Assembly (NCBI GenBank): GCA_017308215.1
Contig: JAFKFQ010000271.1
Span: 1 to 37,296, forward strand
From: a bacterium
GTDB lineage: Bacteria > Planctomycetota > Planctomycetia > Gemmatales > Gemmataceae
Direction of reading: 5' to 3'
Length of the DNA stretch: 37,296 nucleotides
Below are positions 16,545 through 24,595 of this stretch, one piece after another (position 1 is the stretch's first letter; every line of letters starts with the position of its first letter). The notes below the pieces were generated by a model. The model was given only the letters and a program-made list of their open reading frames with translations, was not told where the DNA came from and made no database searches. The position numbers and the translations under genes were made by a program.

Positions 16545-18611
16545 TCAGCGGCGGGGTTGGAATTCGACCACTACGCGGGCCCCAGGGCTGGCGTCTTTCA
16601 GGGATACCTGGAAGCCCTCCTTCGACCACGCGGCGGCCACCCCGTCGATCGTTGCGGACGTGATCTCGATCTTCCCCGGCTTGAAGAAGTCCGGCAGGAC
16701 GTTGATCGACTGCGGTCGGCTGTCCGGGTCCGGGCGGAAGTACAGGGTGAACCGCTGGTGCTCCTCGACCGGCCGCTCGAAGTACGACCGGAGGTAGATG
16801 TGGGCCAGGTAGTTGAGCTCGAACGAGTGGTACCCGGCGATCGAGTGGCCGGCCTTGTTGGCGTACCCGCCGGAGACCACCGGCTGGCCGTTCTCAGTCG
16901 TCCGAAAGAACACCCCTTGGTTGTCCCGGTCGAGGAAAAAGAGGTTCCAGAACGTCATCATCTCCCGGGCCAGTTGCTGGTACTCGTCCCGGGTCGCCTG
17001 GTCGCCCCGGTCGGTGTTGCCGTGCATGATCAGGTACGCCAGGATGGCCTGTTCCTGCTGCCAGAAGTCCTTGGTGTTCAGCCACGCGAACTCGACCGGC
17101 ATTCCGTTCCTGGGGATCCGCTCAACGCAATCGAAGCACCCGCCGCGGACCGGGTCGAGCCCGACCCAGGCCATGTCCTTGGCCAGCTTGTGGGCCACCT
17201 GCATGCACTTGTCGGCCAGCCCGGGGTCGCCGCCGGCCCCGTAGAAATAGTTGGCTGCCCGGGTCAGGTTCCAGGAGATCTTCAGGTTGTGCCCGACCAC
17301 CCCCCGGTTCTGCTGCCACCCCCAGGTGGTGTCGTGCTTCCAGTCTTCGTAGAACCGCTCCTGGACGTACTTCGACGCCGTCTGCGGGAAGTAGTCACAG
17401 ATGAGAGCGGTCGTTTCTTTGAGTAGATCCTTGCACTCTTGGAGGAACCCGACCAGGTCGTCTCGCCCGGCCGGGACCGGTTCCAGGGCCAGAATCAGGT
17501 TGATCAGGTACGCCGGAATGTGGTCCCCGATCGAGTTCCAGTTCTTCCGGGCGGTGTTGTTCCCGAGGCTCGGGTTTCGGGGGCTGAAGGTGACGTAGTC
17601 CAGGTGGGAGTAGTACCCCCGGCGGTCGGACTTGTCCCGGAAGAAGTCCTGGAACATCCGGACAGTCCGGCGGATGTCGTCGAGCACCTGCTTGTCGTTG
17701 GTGATTCGGTAGAACTGGTTCAACCCGGCCAGGGCGTAGATCTGCTCGTACAGCGGGATCGTGTTGTAGTCGTCGCTGTTCTGCGACGTCATGACGTACT
17801 GCGACCCGTGCTTCATCCGCCGCTTCGACGCCGACCAGAAGCAGTACCGGCCGTCGGCGCTGGTCCCCCGGAACGCCTCCCGCTGGTACTGCACCCCGGC
17901 CCGGGCGGCGTAGTAGTACCGATCGACCCCGTTGAGCAAGTACGCCGACGACAGCCCGTAGATCAGCCGGGAGAGGGTGGCCATCTCCTGGGTGTTGTCG
18001 TCGGTCGGCTCGCCGACGATGTTCAGGTTGGTCCGGTACAGGGCGGCGAAGTCGGCCAACTGGTAGTCCCGCCGCTCCTGGAACAGGTCGTCGAGCCACT
18101 TGTCGGCCAACCGTTGGATCTGGTTGAGCCACCAGTACGTGAACTCGAAGTAGAACCGCCGCTCGGTGCCACCGGCGGACATCTCCTTTTCGTGGTCGGT
18201 CTTCGGGGCGGCCGGGACGGCGGCCGGGGTCTGTTGGAGCAGGTGCACCGCCCGGGCCTCGAACAGGGCCTTCCCGCCGTGCCGGTGGTGGACCCCCTCG
18301 ACCGCCACGTGTACCCCGTCGACCAGATACTTCCGGGCGAGGTCGAGACGGGACCCGGAGAACCCGTCCGGGGTCGGGTACCGGTCTCGGTTGATCCCGT
18401 CCAGGTTGGTCACCGGCTGGAAGTAGGCTTCCTTCCCCAGGGCCACCGGGATGCGGTCTCCAGACCGGAGCCTGACGACGAACACCGGCCGGTCGGGGTA
18501 GTTCGGGTCCGAATCAACATCCACGTCCCCAGCGACGGCACCCTGGATGGTCATCGTCTGGGTGAAATACTGGTTGAAGACCGGGACGGCGGACAGGGGG
18601 GAGGTGGGCAT
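16545..18611 (-). CDS. AGE-family (N-acylglucosamine 2-epimerase-like) barrel protein
   Basis: A 688-residue protein with two parts. Residues 1-130 form a small beta-rich domain (PVFVVRLRSGDRIPVALG, HVAVEGVHHRHGGKALFEAR) that I cannot name. Residues about 150-610 look like an (alpha/alpha)6 barrel of the AGE/cellobiose-2-epimerase type, with VVGHNLKISWNLTRAA (His441), FWQQEQAILAYL (516-527) and GHSIAGYHSFELNYL (His589 and His595). A C-terminal beta domain (about 615-688, ending VVVEFQPRR) resembles an accessory sandwich. AGE enzymes isomerise sugars or N-acyl sugars, but the extra domains and length leave substrate and reaction open. The start at 18611 is preceded by agagga. No signal peptide is visible. 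It lies between two TIR genes on the same strand. Confidence 0.75.
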   Translation of the reverse strand: MPTSPLSAVPVFNQYFTQTMTIQGAVAGDVDVDSDPNYPDRPVFVVRLRSGDRIPVALGKEAYFQPVTNLDGINRDRYPTPDGFSGSRLDLARKYLVDGVHVAVEGVHHRHGGKALFEARAVHLLQQTPAAVPAAPKTDHEKEMSAGGTERRFYFEFTYWWLNQIQRLADKWLDDLFQERRDYQLADFAALYRTNLNIVGEPTDDNTQEMATLSRLIYGLSSAYLLNGVDRYYYAARAGVQYQREAFRGTSADGRYCFWSASKRRMKHGSQYVMTSQNSDDYNTIPLYEQIYALAGLNQFYRITNDKQVLDDIRRTVRMFQDFFRDKSDRRGYYSHLDYVTFSPRNPSLGNNTARKNWNSIGDHIPAYLINLILALEPVPAGRDDLVGFLQECKDLLKETTALICDYFPQTASKYVQERFYEDWKHDTTWGWQQNRGVVGHNLKISWNLTRAANYFYGAGGDPGLADKCMQVAHKLAKDMAWVGLDPVRGGCFDCVERIPRNGMPVEFAWLNTKDFWQQEQAILAYLIMHGNTDRGDQATRDEYQQLAREMMTFWNLFFLDRDNQGVFFRTTENGQPVVSGGYANKAGHSIAGYHSFELNYLAHIYLRSYFERPVEEHQRFTLYFRPDPDSRPQSINVLPDFFKPGKIEITSATIDGVAAAWSKEGFQVSLKDASPGARVVVEFQPRR

Positions 18612-18682
18612 GGCGGTTCCTCTCGGTGTCGGGACAAGGATTCGGGTACGGGGCTCAGTGGCGGCGGAAGACGACGAACCTA

Positions 18683-18810
18683 GGGCGTGTGGACAACCAA
18701 GGACGGATTTCTTGGTTTTCAGGCGATTTCGCGGTGCTCAGTAAGCAAGGCGAGATCGGCCGAAACTGCTACGATTCCGGGGCACTTTTGCCGCGACTGT
18801 CCACACACCC
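18683..18810. repeat. MITE-like element with 13-bp terminal inverted repeats
   Basis: gggcgtgtggaca at 18683-18695 and tgtccacacaccc at 18798-18810 are inverted repeats with one mismatch, bounding 128 bp that encode nothing. A second short inverted repeat (ccaag/cttgg) lies just inside the left end. No clear target duplication is seen. The form is that of a small non-autonomous IS derivative placed between the SLOG-TIR gene and the AGE gene. Confidence 0.5.
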
Positions 18811-18816
18811 CAGCCG

Positions 18817-19911
18817 TCATCGGTCGCGCTCTGTGTCGACGACCTCGTTGACGGCGTAGTCCGTGGCCCTGCGATCCGGCGCGTCGAGCCACAGTAGTTG
18901 ATCGAGTGTGTCTGGCGGGGGGGTGGTATCCCGCCGGAGCACGACAAGCCTGCGGGGCGGTAGACCGAGGCGGTGGAGCCGCAGCGCGTGCTGGACCTCA
19001 GCACGGCACCAGTCGCTCTCAGCGGCCGCCGCCGACCAGAGCAGGACAAATGTCTCGGCCTTTCCGATCGCGTCGAGCAGTTTGGTCTGTACCGGCCGCC
19101 CGACCCTCAACTCACTCCGGTCCCGGAGCACGGTCCGCCCGCGGGTGTAGAGGGCCAAGTGGACGAGGTCGCACCACTCGAGTTGGGTGTGGCTGTAGCT
19201 GATGAAGTAGGAGTGGACGCCCACCGTTTCGATAAGGCCCACCAGGTCGCTCGCGCTGCCGTCGGACCACGCCGCGGACAGTACATGCCCGTTCGGTAGT
19301 TTCAGAAGGCTGTCTTCCATTGCCGCGTACGCCCGGGCAGCCCCCCCGCCGAAGTATCGGAGTGGGAGGGACGGCACGCCGAGTTGCTCGGCGATATGGA
19401 CGGCCCGCTCCGTGCCAGTAGTCCCTCGCACGGCTACCAGCACATCGGCGTTAGCGATGGCGGACTGATGGGCGAACGTCCAGAGTTCGGTGTTGACTAC
19501 CGCCGCGGCGGGATTCTGCCGGCTGCCAACGGGGAACCCCGGGCGGCGTACGTGGTACTCCATCTTGAGGTTCTTGTGCCGGCCGCGGAGATCCTTGAAC
19601 GGGCGGTGGCTGTCGTTCGGCCGCCAGACCTCCAGGTGAAAGTCCCGGTCCGGGGTGGACTGGACGACGGGGACATACCCCGCGGCGACCGCGTGGTAGT
19701 CGAGCGTGAACTTGGCCTCGCTGCCGACCATCAGTGTGTGCCCGCGGTGGGCGCAGGCCGCTCCGATCTCCGCCGCGGCCCGGATAAACTCCGGGTTGTC
19801 CTCGAGCGCCCGTGTGAGGGCTTCTTCGCTCCGGTCGTACTGCGGCTCGTGCCGAGCCCCCGTCGGGTCCGGTCGCTCCTCGAAGAGTGATCCCGCCAAA
19901 AAAACACGCAT
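18817..19911 (-). CDS. SLOG-TIR fusion protein
   Basis: A 364-residue protein. The N-terminal half (about 1-205) is a Rossmann-like SLOG domain: it opens with MRVFLAGSLF, carries HTLMVGSEAKF at 58-68, and has DVLVAVRGTTGTERAVHIAE at 156-175, the usual SLOG placement of nucleotide or ligand loops. The TIR domain (about 232-345) has SYFISYSHTQLEWCD at 234-248, VLRDRSELRVG at 261-271, and ESDWCRAEV at 298-306, with Glu305 as the expected catalytic Glu. The ATG at 19911 is the natural start because the Rossmann strand begins there. The gene follows the GH13 gene by 44 nt and closes a run of nine closely spaced genes. SLOG domains bind or process nucleotide derivatives and TIR domains cleave NAD, so a signal-gated NADase is the likely role (inference). 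Confidence 0.88.
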   Translation of the reverse strand: MRVFLAGSLFEERPDPTGARHEPQYDRSEEALTRALEDNPEFIRAAAEIGAACAHRGHTLMVGSEAKFTLDYHAVAAGYVPVVQSTPDRDFHLEVWRPNDSHRPFKDLRGRHKNLKMEYHVRRPGFPVGSRQNPAAAVVNTELWTFAHQSAIANADVLVAVRGTTGTERAVHIAEQLGVPSLPLRYFGGGAARAYAAMEDSLLKLPNGHVLSAAWSDGSASDLVGLIETVGVHSYFISYSHTQLEWCDLVHLALYTRGRTVLRDRSELRVGRPVQTKLLDAIGKAETFVLLWSAAAAESDWCRAEVQHALRLHRLGLPPRRLVVLRRDTTPPPDTLDQLLWLDAPDRRATDYAVNEVVDTERDR

Positions 19912-19955
19912 GGTCGTCCGCTCTCGACCGGATCGGCCCGGTCCCTGGGATGGGG

Positions 19956-22478
19956 TTATGCTCGGTGGAAGACGACGAACCCGGCGGCCGGGATGACGCA
20001 CCGGAATCGACCGGCACGGCACGGCACCGCGGCCCCGAAGTTGCCGACGTCGTCGCCCCCGTACCGATGGCTGTCGCTGTTGAACACTTCCCGCCAATCT
20101 CCGTCCGGCAGGGCCGGGTTGACGAACTCGTACCCGTGCGCGAATGGGGTGTTGGCGAAGCTCGCCACCACCAGGGTGTGCCGGTCCCCGGCCCACCGGC
20201 GGAACGCGATCACCCGGTTCGCGTTGTGGACGTACACCACGTCCAGGTGGTGAGACCGGACGGCCGGGTCGGCCAGCCGGAGCCGGATCAGATCGGCGTA
20301 GAACTGGAACATCCGGGCCCCGTTGCCGGCCTTCTCCCCGGGCAGGTCCTCGCGGTTGTGAAGCCAGTCGTTATACCGGTACGGTTTGGCCGCCGCGACT
20401 TCCTCGCCCATCAGGAACATGGGCGTGCCGGCCGACAGCAGCGACAGCCCGGCGACCAGCCGACTCCGCCGCTCTGCCCACGTCCGGGTGGCCCCGACCA
20501 AAGGTGCCCCGTTGACCGCCTGGTCCATGGTCCGGCCGGAGTCGGCCGAGTTCCCCGCCTCGTCGTGAGACTCGTGGTACACGACGTGTCGGTCGGCGCT
20601 CGCGCGGAGGACCCCGACGAACGCGTCCAGGTTGAGCGGCCCGTCACCCCCGGTGCCGACCACGGCCAGCAGGCTGGCCCAGTCCGGCCCCTGCTTCAGG
20701 GTACCGACAAGGTGGTGGTAGAAGGCCGAGTACCAGGTGGCGTCGAACCCCAGCCCGCCCTGGTCCGGTGGGGCGGTCACCTTGTCCCACCCGGTGTGGT
20801 CCTCGGCGACGAGTATCAGGCCCGGGTTGACCAGCTTGAGCGTCCGGCACCACTCCCGGAGGAACTTCGCCCCGAAGACGTTGGCGGCCGGGACCGATCG
20901 GCCGTCGAGGTGGAGCCGGTTCAGGCTGTGGATGCCGTCGGTCAGGTCGACCCGGAACCCGTCGACGTGGAACTCCTCGGCCAGGGCGACGGCGCTGCTG
21001 ACGAACATCGCCCGGACCATCTCCTCGTGGAACCGGGGGGCCCACCCGGACGAGTAGTTGTCCACATACCCGCCGGTCGGCAGGGTGGGGTAGTCGACCG
21101 CCCGGCCTTCGTACCAGTAGTATTGGTTCCGCTCCGGCAACTCGGACGCGTACGCCCACTCGGCCCGCCCGGCGTCCGGGGTGTAGTGGTTGTACACCAC
21201 GTCCTGGATGACCGCGATCCCGCGGCGGTGGCACTCGCGGACGAAGTGCTTGTACTTGTCCCGCCCGCCGGCCTTGTACTCGACCGCGAAGTGGTGCGAG
21301 TTCCCGTACCCCCAGGCCGCGTTCCCCATCCCGAACTCGGCCATCGGGAGCAACTCGACCGCGTTCACCCCGAGTTCGACCAGGTAGTCGAGCAGGTTGA
21401 TCGCGTCCCGGAAGTCGCCGGCCACCTCGTGGCCGTCGGCCGCCTTCTTGTCCGGCCCGCCGAGCGCCCCGATGTGCAGTTCGTAGATGACCAGATCCTC
21501 GAAGCACCGGGGGACTGGCCGGGCCGGGTCGAACTCGTTCCGCCAGAAGTCGGTAGTCGGGATGAACTCCTCGGCCGGCTCCGGCCAAACCGCGTAGTCG
21601 AACTTCCGGGTGACCGTGTCCGGGTCGACAACGACCGAGCAGCTTACCCGGCCGTCCAGCTCGGTGAGGCGGCCGGTGAACGGCCCGCCCGGGTCGCGGC
21701 TCCCCAGCCCGGCCTGGCACCGGGAGTACAGGTCGGTCTTGTACCGGACCACACCGTCGTCCCGGGTCACTCGGAACATGTACGGCCGGTGGTCGAGATC
21801 CGCGAACCGGCCCTTGAGGGCCGGGTGCCCCGGGTCGGTGAACCAGAGCGGTCCCCGACGAGCGAGCGGGATCGGCGGGGTGGCGGTGTCTCGGCCGGTA
21901 CCGGCGGGGTCGTCGGCGATGTACCCGCCGGCAATGTCCCCGGCGGGTAACGGCCCGGTGGTCGGGGTACGAACGGGGTCGGTCGCGTCCCACAGGGTGC
22001 CGAACACCAGTTCCACCTTTTGGGCATCGGGGGCCCACACCCCGAACCGCAAGTCCGGGGTCGAGCCCGGCGTCGGGTAATACTTCTGGGCTCCGAGTCG
22101 GCGGGCGTGACAGAGGTGGTACTCTTCCTCCTGGGGTTCGCCGGCCGCCGGGAGCAGGTCGAACGTCCGCACTCGGTTGGAGCTGTTGACGTCCCGGACT
22201 TCGCCCGGGATGCCCCACACATCGGCCCCGCCGGGGGCGTCCACCGACACCCCCCAGTGGAACGCTTGCCCGACCTGGTCGGCAGGGAATGTCGCCTCTG
22301 CCACGAACGCCGGGCACCCGTCGGCCCCCGTCGTCTCGGTCATCGCTGAGACCGACCACGTCTCGGACGGCCGCCCGGCCGGGTCCCAGCCGCCGTGCAG
22401 TCGGGCTCCTGCCAGGAACCGTCGACGGACCCCGGTCGCGTAAGTGAACCGGACGGTGACCGGTGCGGGCGAGGGCAT
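19956..22478 (-). CDS. GH13 alpha-glucan branching-enzyme-like protein
   Basis: An 840-residue member of the alpha-amylase superfamily. Residues 1-110 resemble a starch-binding-type beta-sandwich. Residues about 140-300 are an E-set domain of the CBM48 kind (LRFGVWAPDAQKVELVFG). The TIM barrel starts near 325 with IYELHIG. Conserved regions are DVVYNH at 426-431, GFRVDLTDGI with nucleophile Asp511, LILVAEDHTGW with acid/base Glu559, and YHESHDEAGN with His638 and Asp639. The catalytic triad is thus complete. The pattern is nearest to branching enzyme or maltooligosyltrehalose trehalohydrolase, and the two cannot be separated by eye. Two N-terminal beta domains make it longer than typical GlgB (about 730). 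It sits 44 nt after a DJ-1/PfpI gene and 44 nt before the SLOG-TIR gene, so it is probably cotranscribed with both. Confidence 0.85.
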   Translation of the reverse strand: MPSPAPVTVRFTYATGVRRRFLAGARLHGGWDPAGRPSETWSVSAMTETTGADGCPAFVAEATFPADQVGQAFHWGVSVDAPGGADVWGIPGEVRDVNSSNRVRTFDLLPAAGEPQEEEYHLCHARRLGAQKYYPTPGSTPDLRFGVWAPDAQKVELVFGTLWDATDPVRTPTTGPLPAGDIAGGYIADDPAGTGRDTATPPIPLARRGPLWFTDPGHPALKGRFADLDHRPYMFRVTRDDGVVRYKTDLYSRCQAGLGSRDPGGPFTGRLTELDGRVSCSVVVDPDTVTRKFDYAVWPEPAEEFIPTTDFWRNEFDPARPVPRCFEDLVIYELHIGALGGPDKKAADGHEVAGDFRDAINLLDYLVELGVNAVELLPMAEFGMGNAAWGYGNSHHFAVEYKAGGRDKYKHFVRECHRRGIAVIQDVVYNHYTPDAGRAEWAYASELPERNQYYWYEGRAVDYPTLPTGGYVDNYSSGWAPRFHEEMVRAMFVSSAVALAEEFHVDGFRVDLTDGIHSLNRLHLDGRSVPAANVFGAKFLREWCRTLKLVNPGLILVAEDHTGWDKVTAPPDQGGLGFDATWYSAFYHHLVGTLKQGPDWASLLAVVGTGGDGPLNLDAFVGVLRASADRHVVYHESHDEAGNSADSGRTMDQAVNGAPLVGATRTWAERRSRLVAGLSLLSAGTPMFLMGEEVAAAKPYRYNDWLHNREDLPGEKAGNGARMFQFYADLIRLRLADPAVRSHHLDVVYVHNANRVIAFRRWAGDRHTLVVASFANTPFAHGYEFVNPALPDGDWREVFNSDSHRYGGDDVGNFGAAVPCRAGRFRCVIPAAGFVVFHRA

Positions 22479-22522
22479 GGTGCGTACTCGTGGTGGAAGG
22501 TACGGGGCCGGCCCTGTCGGGG

Positions 22523-23104
22523 TTACTTGGCGGTGAGTAGGTCGATGATCGTGTGGGCGAACAGGCCGGCGTGGTCGCCGGTCCGGGCGGTCACCAGGTC
22601 ACCGTCGACGACCACGTCTTGGTCGGTGTACTTCGCCCCGTAGGCGGCCACATCCCCGACCAGGTTGTTGTGGCAGGTGACCGGCCGCCCCTTGACCAAG
22701 GCCGGGGCCTTGGCCACCAGCCACATCCCGTGGCAGATGATCCCCTTGAGGACGGCCTTTTCGGCGAACGCCGCCTGGAGGAACTTCAGGGCCGGGGGGA
22801 TACCGGTCGGCGTCTCGCTGTACCGGAGCCGGTCGGCCACGATCCCGGACGGGACGATCACCGCCGCGTAGTCGGTTGGGCGGACGTCCTCGAAACTCAT
22901 GGTACAGGCGAACGGCGCCTTGTACTCGTGCCCCTTGAACTCCAGCGACTTGTTGCCCCACAGACGGGACAGGAAATGGACCTCCGCCCCTTCCTCGGGG
23001 AAGCGGTAGTGGTAGTACCAGATTTCGTGCTCGTAGTAGTCGCTCTCGATCAGTACCGCGATCTTTTTCCCCTTCAGCCGTAGCGGGTAGCCGTCGCCGG
23101 GCAT
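22523..23104 (-). CDS. DJ-1/PfpI family protein (short form)
   Basis: A 193-residue protein of the DJ-1/PfpI superfamily. It starts with KKIAVLIESDYYEHE (13-27), with Glu20 at the position that usually pairs with the nucleophile. The nucleophile elbow is GIICHGMWLVAKAP, with Cys124 and a following His. DJ-1/PfpI members include glyoxalase III-type hydratases, deglycases, amidases and isocyanide hydratases, and the activity here cannot be assigned. The ATG at 23104 follows ggagg at a good distance. It lies 33 nt after the ankyrin gene and 44 nt before the GH13 gene, inside the nine-gene run. Confidence 0.87.
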   Translation of the reverse strand: MPGDGYPLRLKGKKIAVLIESDYYEHEIWYYHYRFPEEGAEVHFLSRLWGNKSLEFKGHEYKAPFACTMSFEDVRPTDYAAVIVPSGIVADRLRYSETPTGIPPALKFLQAAFAEKAVLKGIICHGMWLVAKAPALVKGRPVTCHNNLVGDVAAYGAKYTDQDVVVDGDLVTARTGDHAGLFAHTIIDLLTAK

Positions 23105-23137
23105 CGCGTCGCCTCCGTCGGGGTGGTAGGGTGGTGG

Positions 23138-24595
23138 TCAGGCTCGAGGCCGGACGGCCGCGGTCCGGACCTTGACGGTGAACGGGTCGTTCGGGCCGTA
23201 CACTTCGGTCGCCAAGTCGAGCGGAGTCTTTCCGTCGTGCCCGACGAGATCGAGACGGGCTCCGGCGTCGAGCAGGATCTCGGCACACTCGGTGTACCCG
23301 TGCCAGATCGCGTCGTGGATCGGGGTGTACCCGTTGATCGGCCCCTGGACGTCGATGTCGACCCGCGGGTTCGCCAGGATCATCCGCAGGATCCCGGCGT
23401 TGCCGTTGTACGTCGCCTTGTGGATCGGAGACCCCTTGAACACCCAGTCCACGACCCGCACGTCGGCACCGGCGGCGAGCAGCCTCTCGACCACGTCCGG
23501 GTGGTTGTCCCGGGCGGCCACCAGGAGCGGGGTGTGCCCGTTCTCGAACGTGTTGTTGTTCGGGTGGACGGCGTTCACGTCTTCTCCGCGGGCGATCAGC
23601 TCGGCCACCCCCTCGGCGTCCCCGGCCTTGGCCGCCGCCATCACCCGCTGCCGGGCGATCGTCACCCCGACGGACCGTTCCCGGGCGGCGATCGCCCGGG
23701 TGATCGTTTCCATCGTGTCCTTCCCGAGGGCGTTCACGTTCGACTCGAACCGGAGGTGGTCCTGGAGGGTGAATCCGTAGTGGGTGTCGACCTTCAGGTC
23801 GGCCCCGCGGTCGAGCAACAGTTGGACCAGCTCCGGCTGCTTGTACCAGAGGGCCTCCATGATCGGGGTGTGGCCGGTGGTCGGGGTGGTGGCGTCGACG
23901 AACGACCCGTGGTCCAGAAGCAGCCGGGCGACCTCCTGGCTCCCGCCCTGACAGGCCTTGTGCAGGGCCGTCATTCCGGTTACCGGGTCGGCTGTGAACA
24001 CGTCCGCTCCGGCATCGAGCAGGGCCTTGACCACCGCCGGCTGGGCCCGGCAGGCGGCCATCATCAGCACGGTCAGCCCGGTCTGCGGGTCCCGGGTGTC
24101 GGGGGCGGCCCCGGCCCTGAGGAGGTCGGCCACCGCGGCCGCGTCGTGCCTTTCGACCGCCGCGACGAGCCGGCCCGGGAGCCCGACCCGGAAGGCGGCC
24201 ACGACCGGGGTCGGGTCGCAGTACGACCGCCACCGGACGATCTTCCCGTCCTTCACTTGCATCCAGGTGGCGAACTCGATCTCGAACGGGGTGTTGGTGT
24301 CGAGCACCACCGACCGGTCGCGGATCGTGCCGAATACCTGGTCGCCCTGGGCGACGACGGCGAGCGGTTTGAACAGCTCGACCCGGGCGACGGCGTCCCG
24401 GGCGCGGAACGACGCCTTCACCTCCTCCACCCCGTGGGCGGTCCCGATCCACGGGATGACCGCGCTCAGCCCGGGGACGGGGGGGAGGTTCACCCATTCG
24501 ACGTCGTCGGCCAGACAGGCGAAGGCGGTGACCAGGTCACCCCGGTCGAGGGACCCGAACCAGGTGTCGGCGATCTTGGCGGTGTCGGCGGTCAT
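23138..24595 (-). CDS. SnoaL-like domain fused to ankyrin repeats
   Basis: A 485-residue protein. Residues 1-135 form a SnoaL/NTF2-like cone (IADTWFGSLDRGDLVTAFAC, LADDVEWVNLP, ATWMQVKDGKIVRWRSY), a fold used by small-molecule isomerases, cyclases and ligand-binding proteins. From about 140 to 475 there are ankyrin repeats with the canonical pattern, for example TGMTALHKACQGGSQEVARL at 206-225 and NGHTPLLVAARDNHPDVVE further on, interrupted by a longer helical insert near 270-335. The repeats should provide a protein-binding surface. The start codon overlaps the stop of the GMC oxidoreductase gene (ATGA), so the two products are probably made together. It could be a scaffold or a cofactor-delivery partner for the enzymes of the operon (inference). 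Confidence 0.88.
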   Translation of the reverse strand: MTADTAKIADTWFGSLDRGDLVTAFACLADDVEWVNLPPVPGLSAVIPWIGTAHGVEEVKASFRARDAVARVELFKPLAVVAQGDQVFGTIRDRSVVLDTNTPFEIEFATWMQVKDGKIVRWRSYCDPTPVVAAFRVGLPGRLVAAVERHDAAAVADLLRAGAAPDTRDPQTGLTVLMMAACRAQPAVVKALLDAGADVFTADPVTGMTALHKACQGGSQEVARLLLDHGSFVDATTPTTGHTPIMEALWYKQPELVQLLLDRGADLKVDTHYGFTLQDHLRFESNVNALGKDTMETITRAIAARERSVGVTIARQRVMAAAKAGDAEGVAELIARGEDVNAVHPNNNTFENGHTPLLVAARDNHPDVVERLLAAGADVRVVDWVFKGSPIHKATYNGNAGILRMILANPRVDIDVQGPINGYTPIHDAIWHGYTECAEILLDAGARLDLVGHDGKTPLDLATEVYGPNDPFTVKVRTAAVRPRA

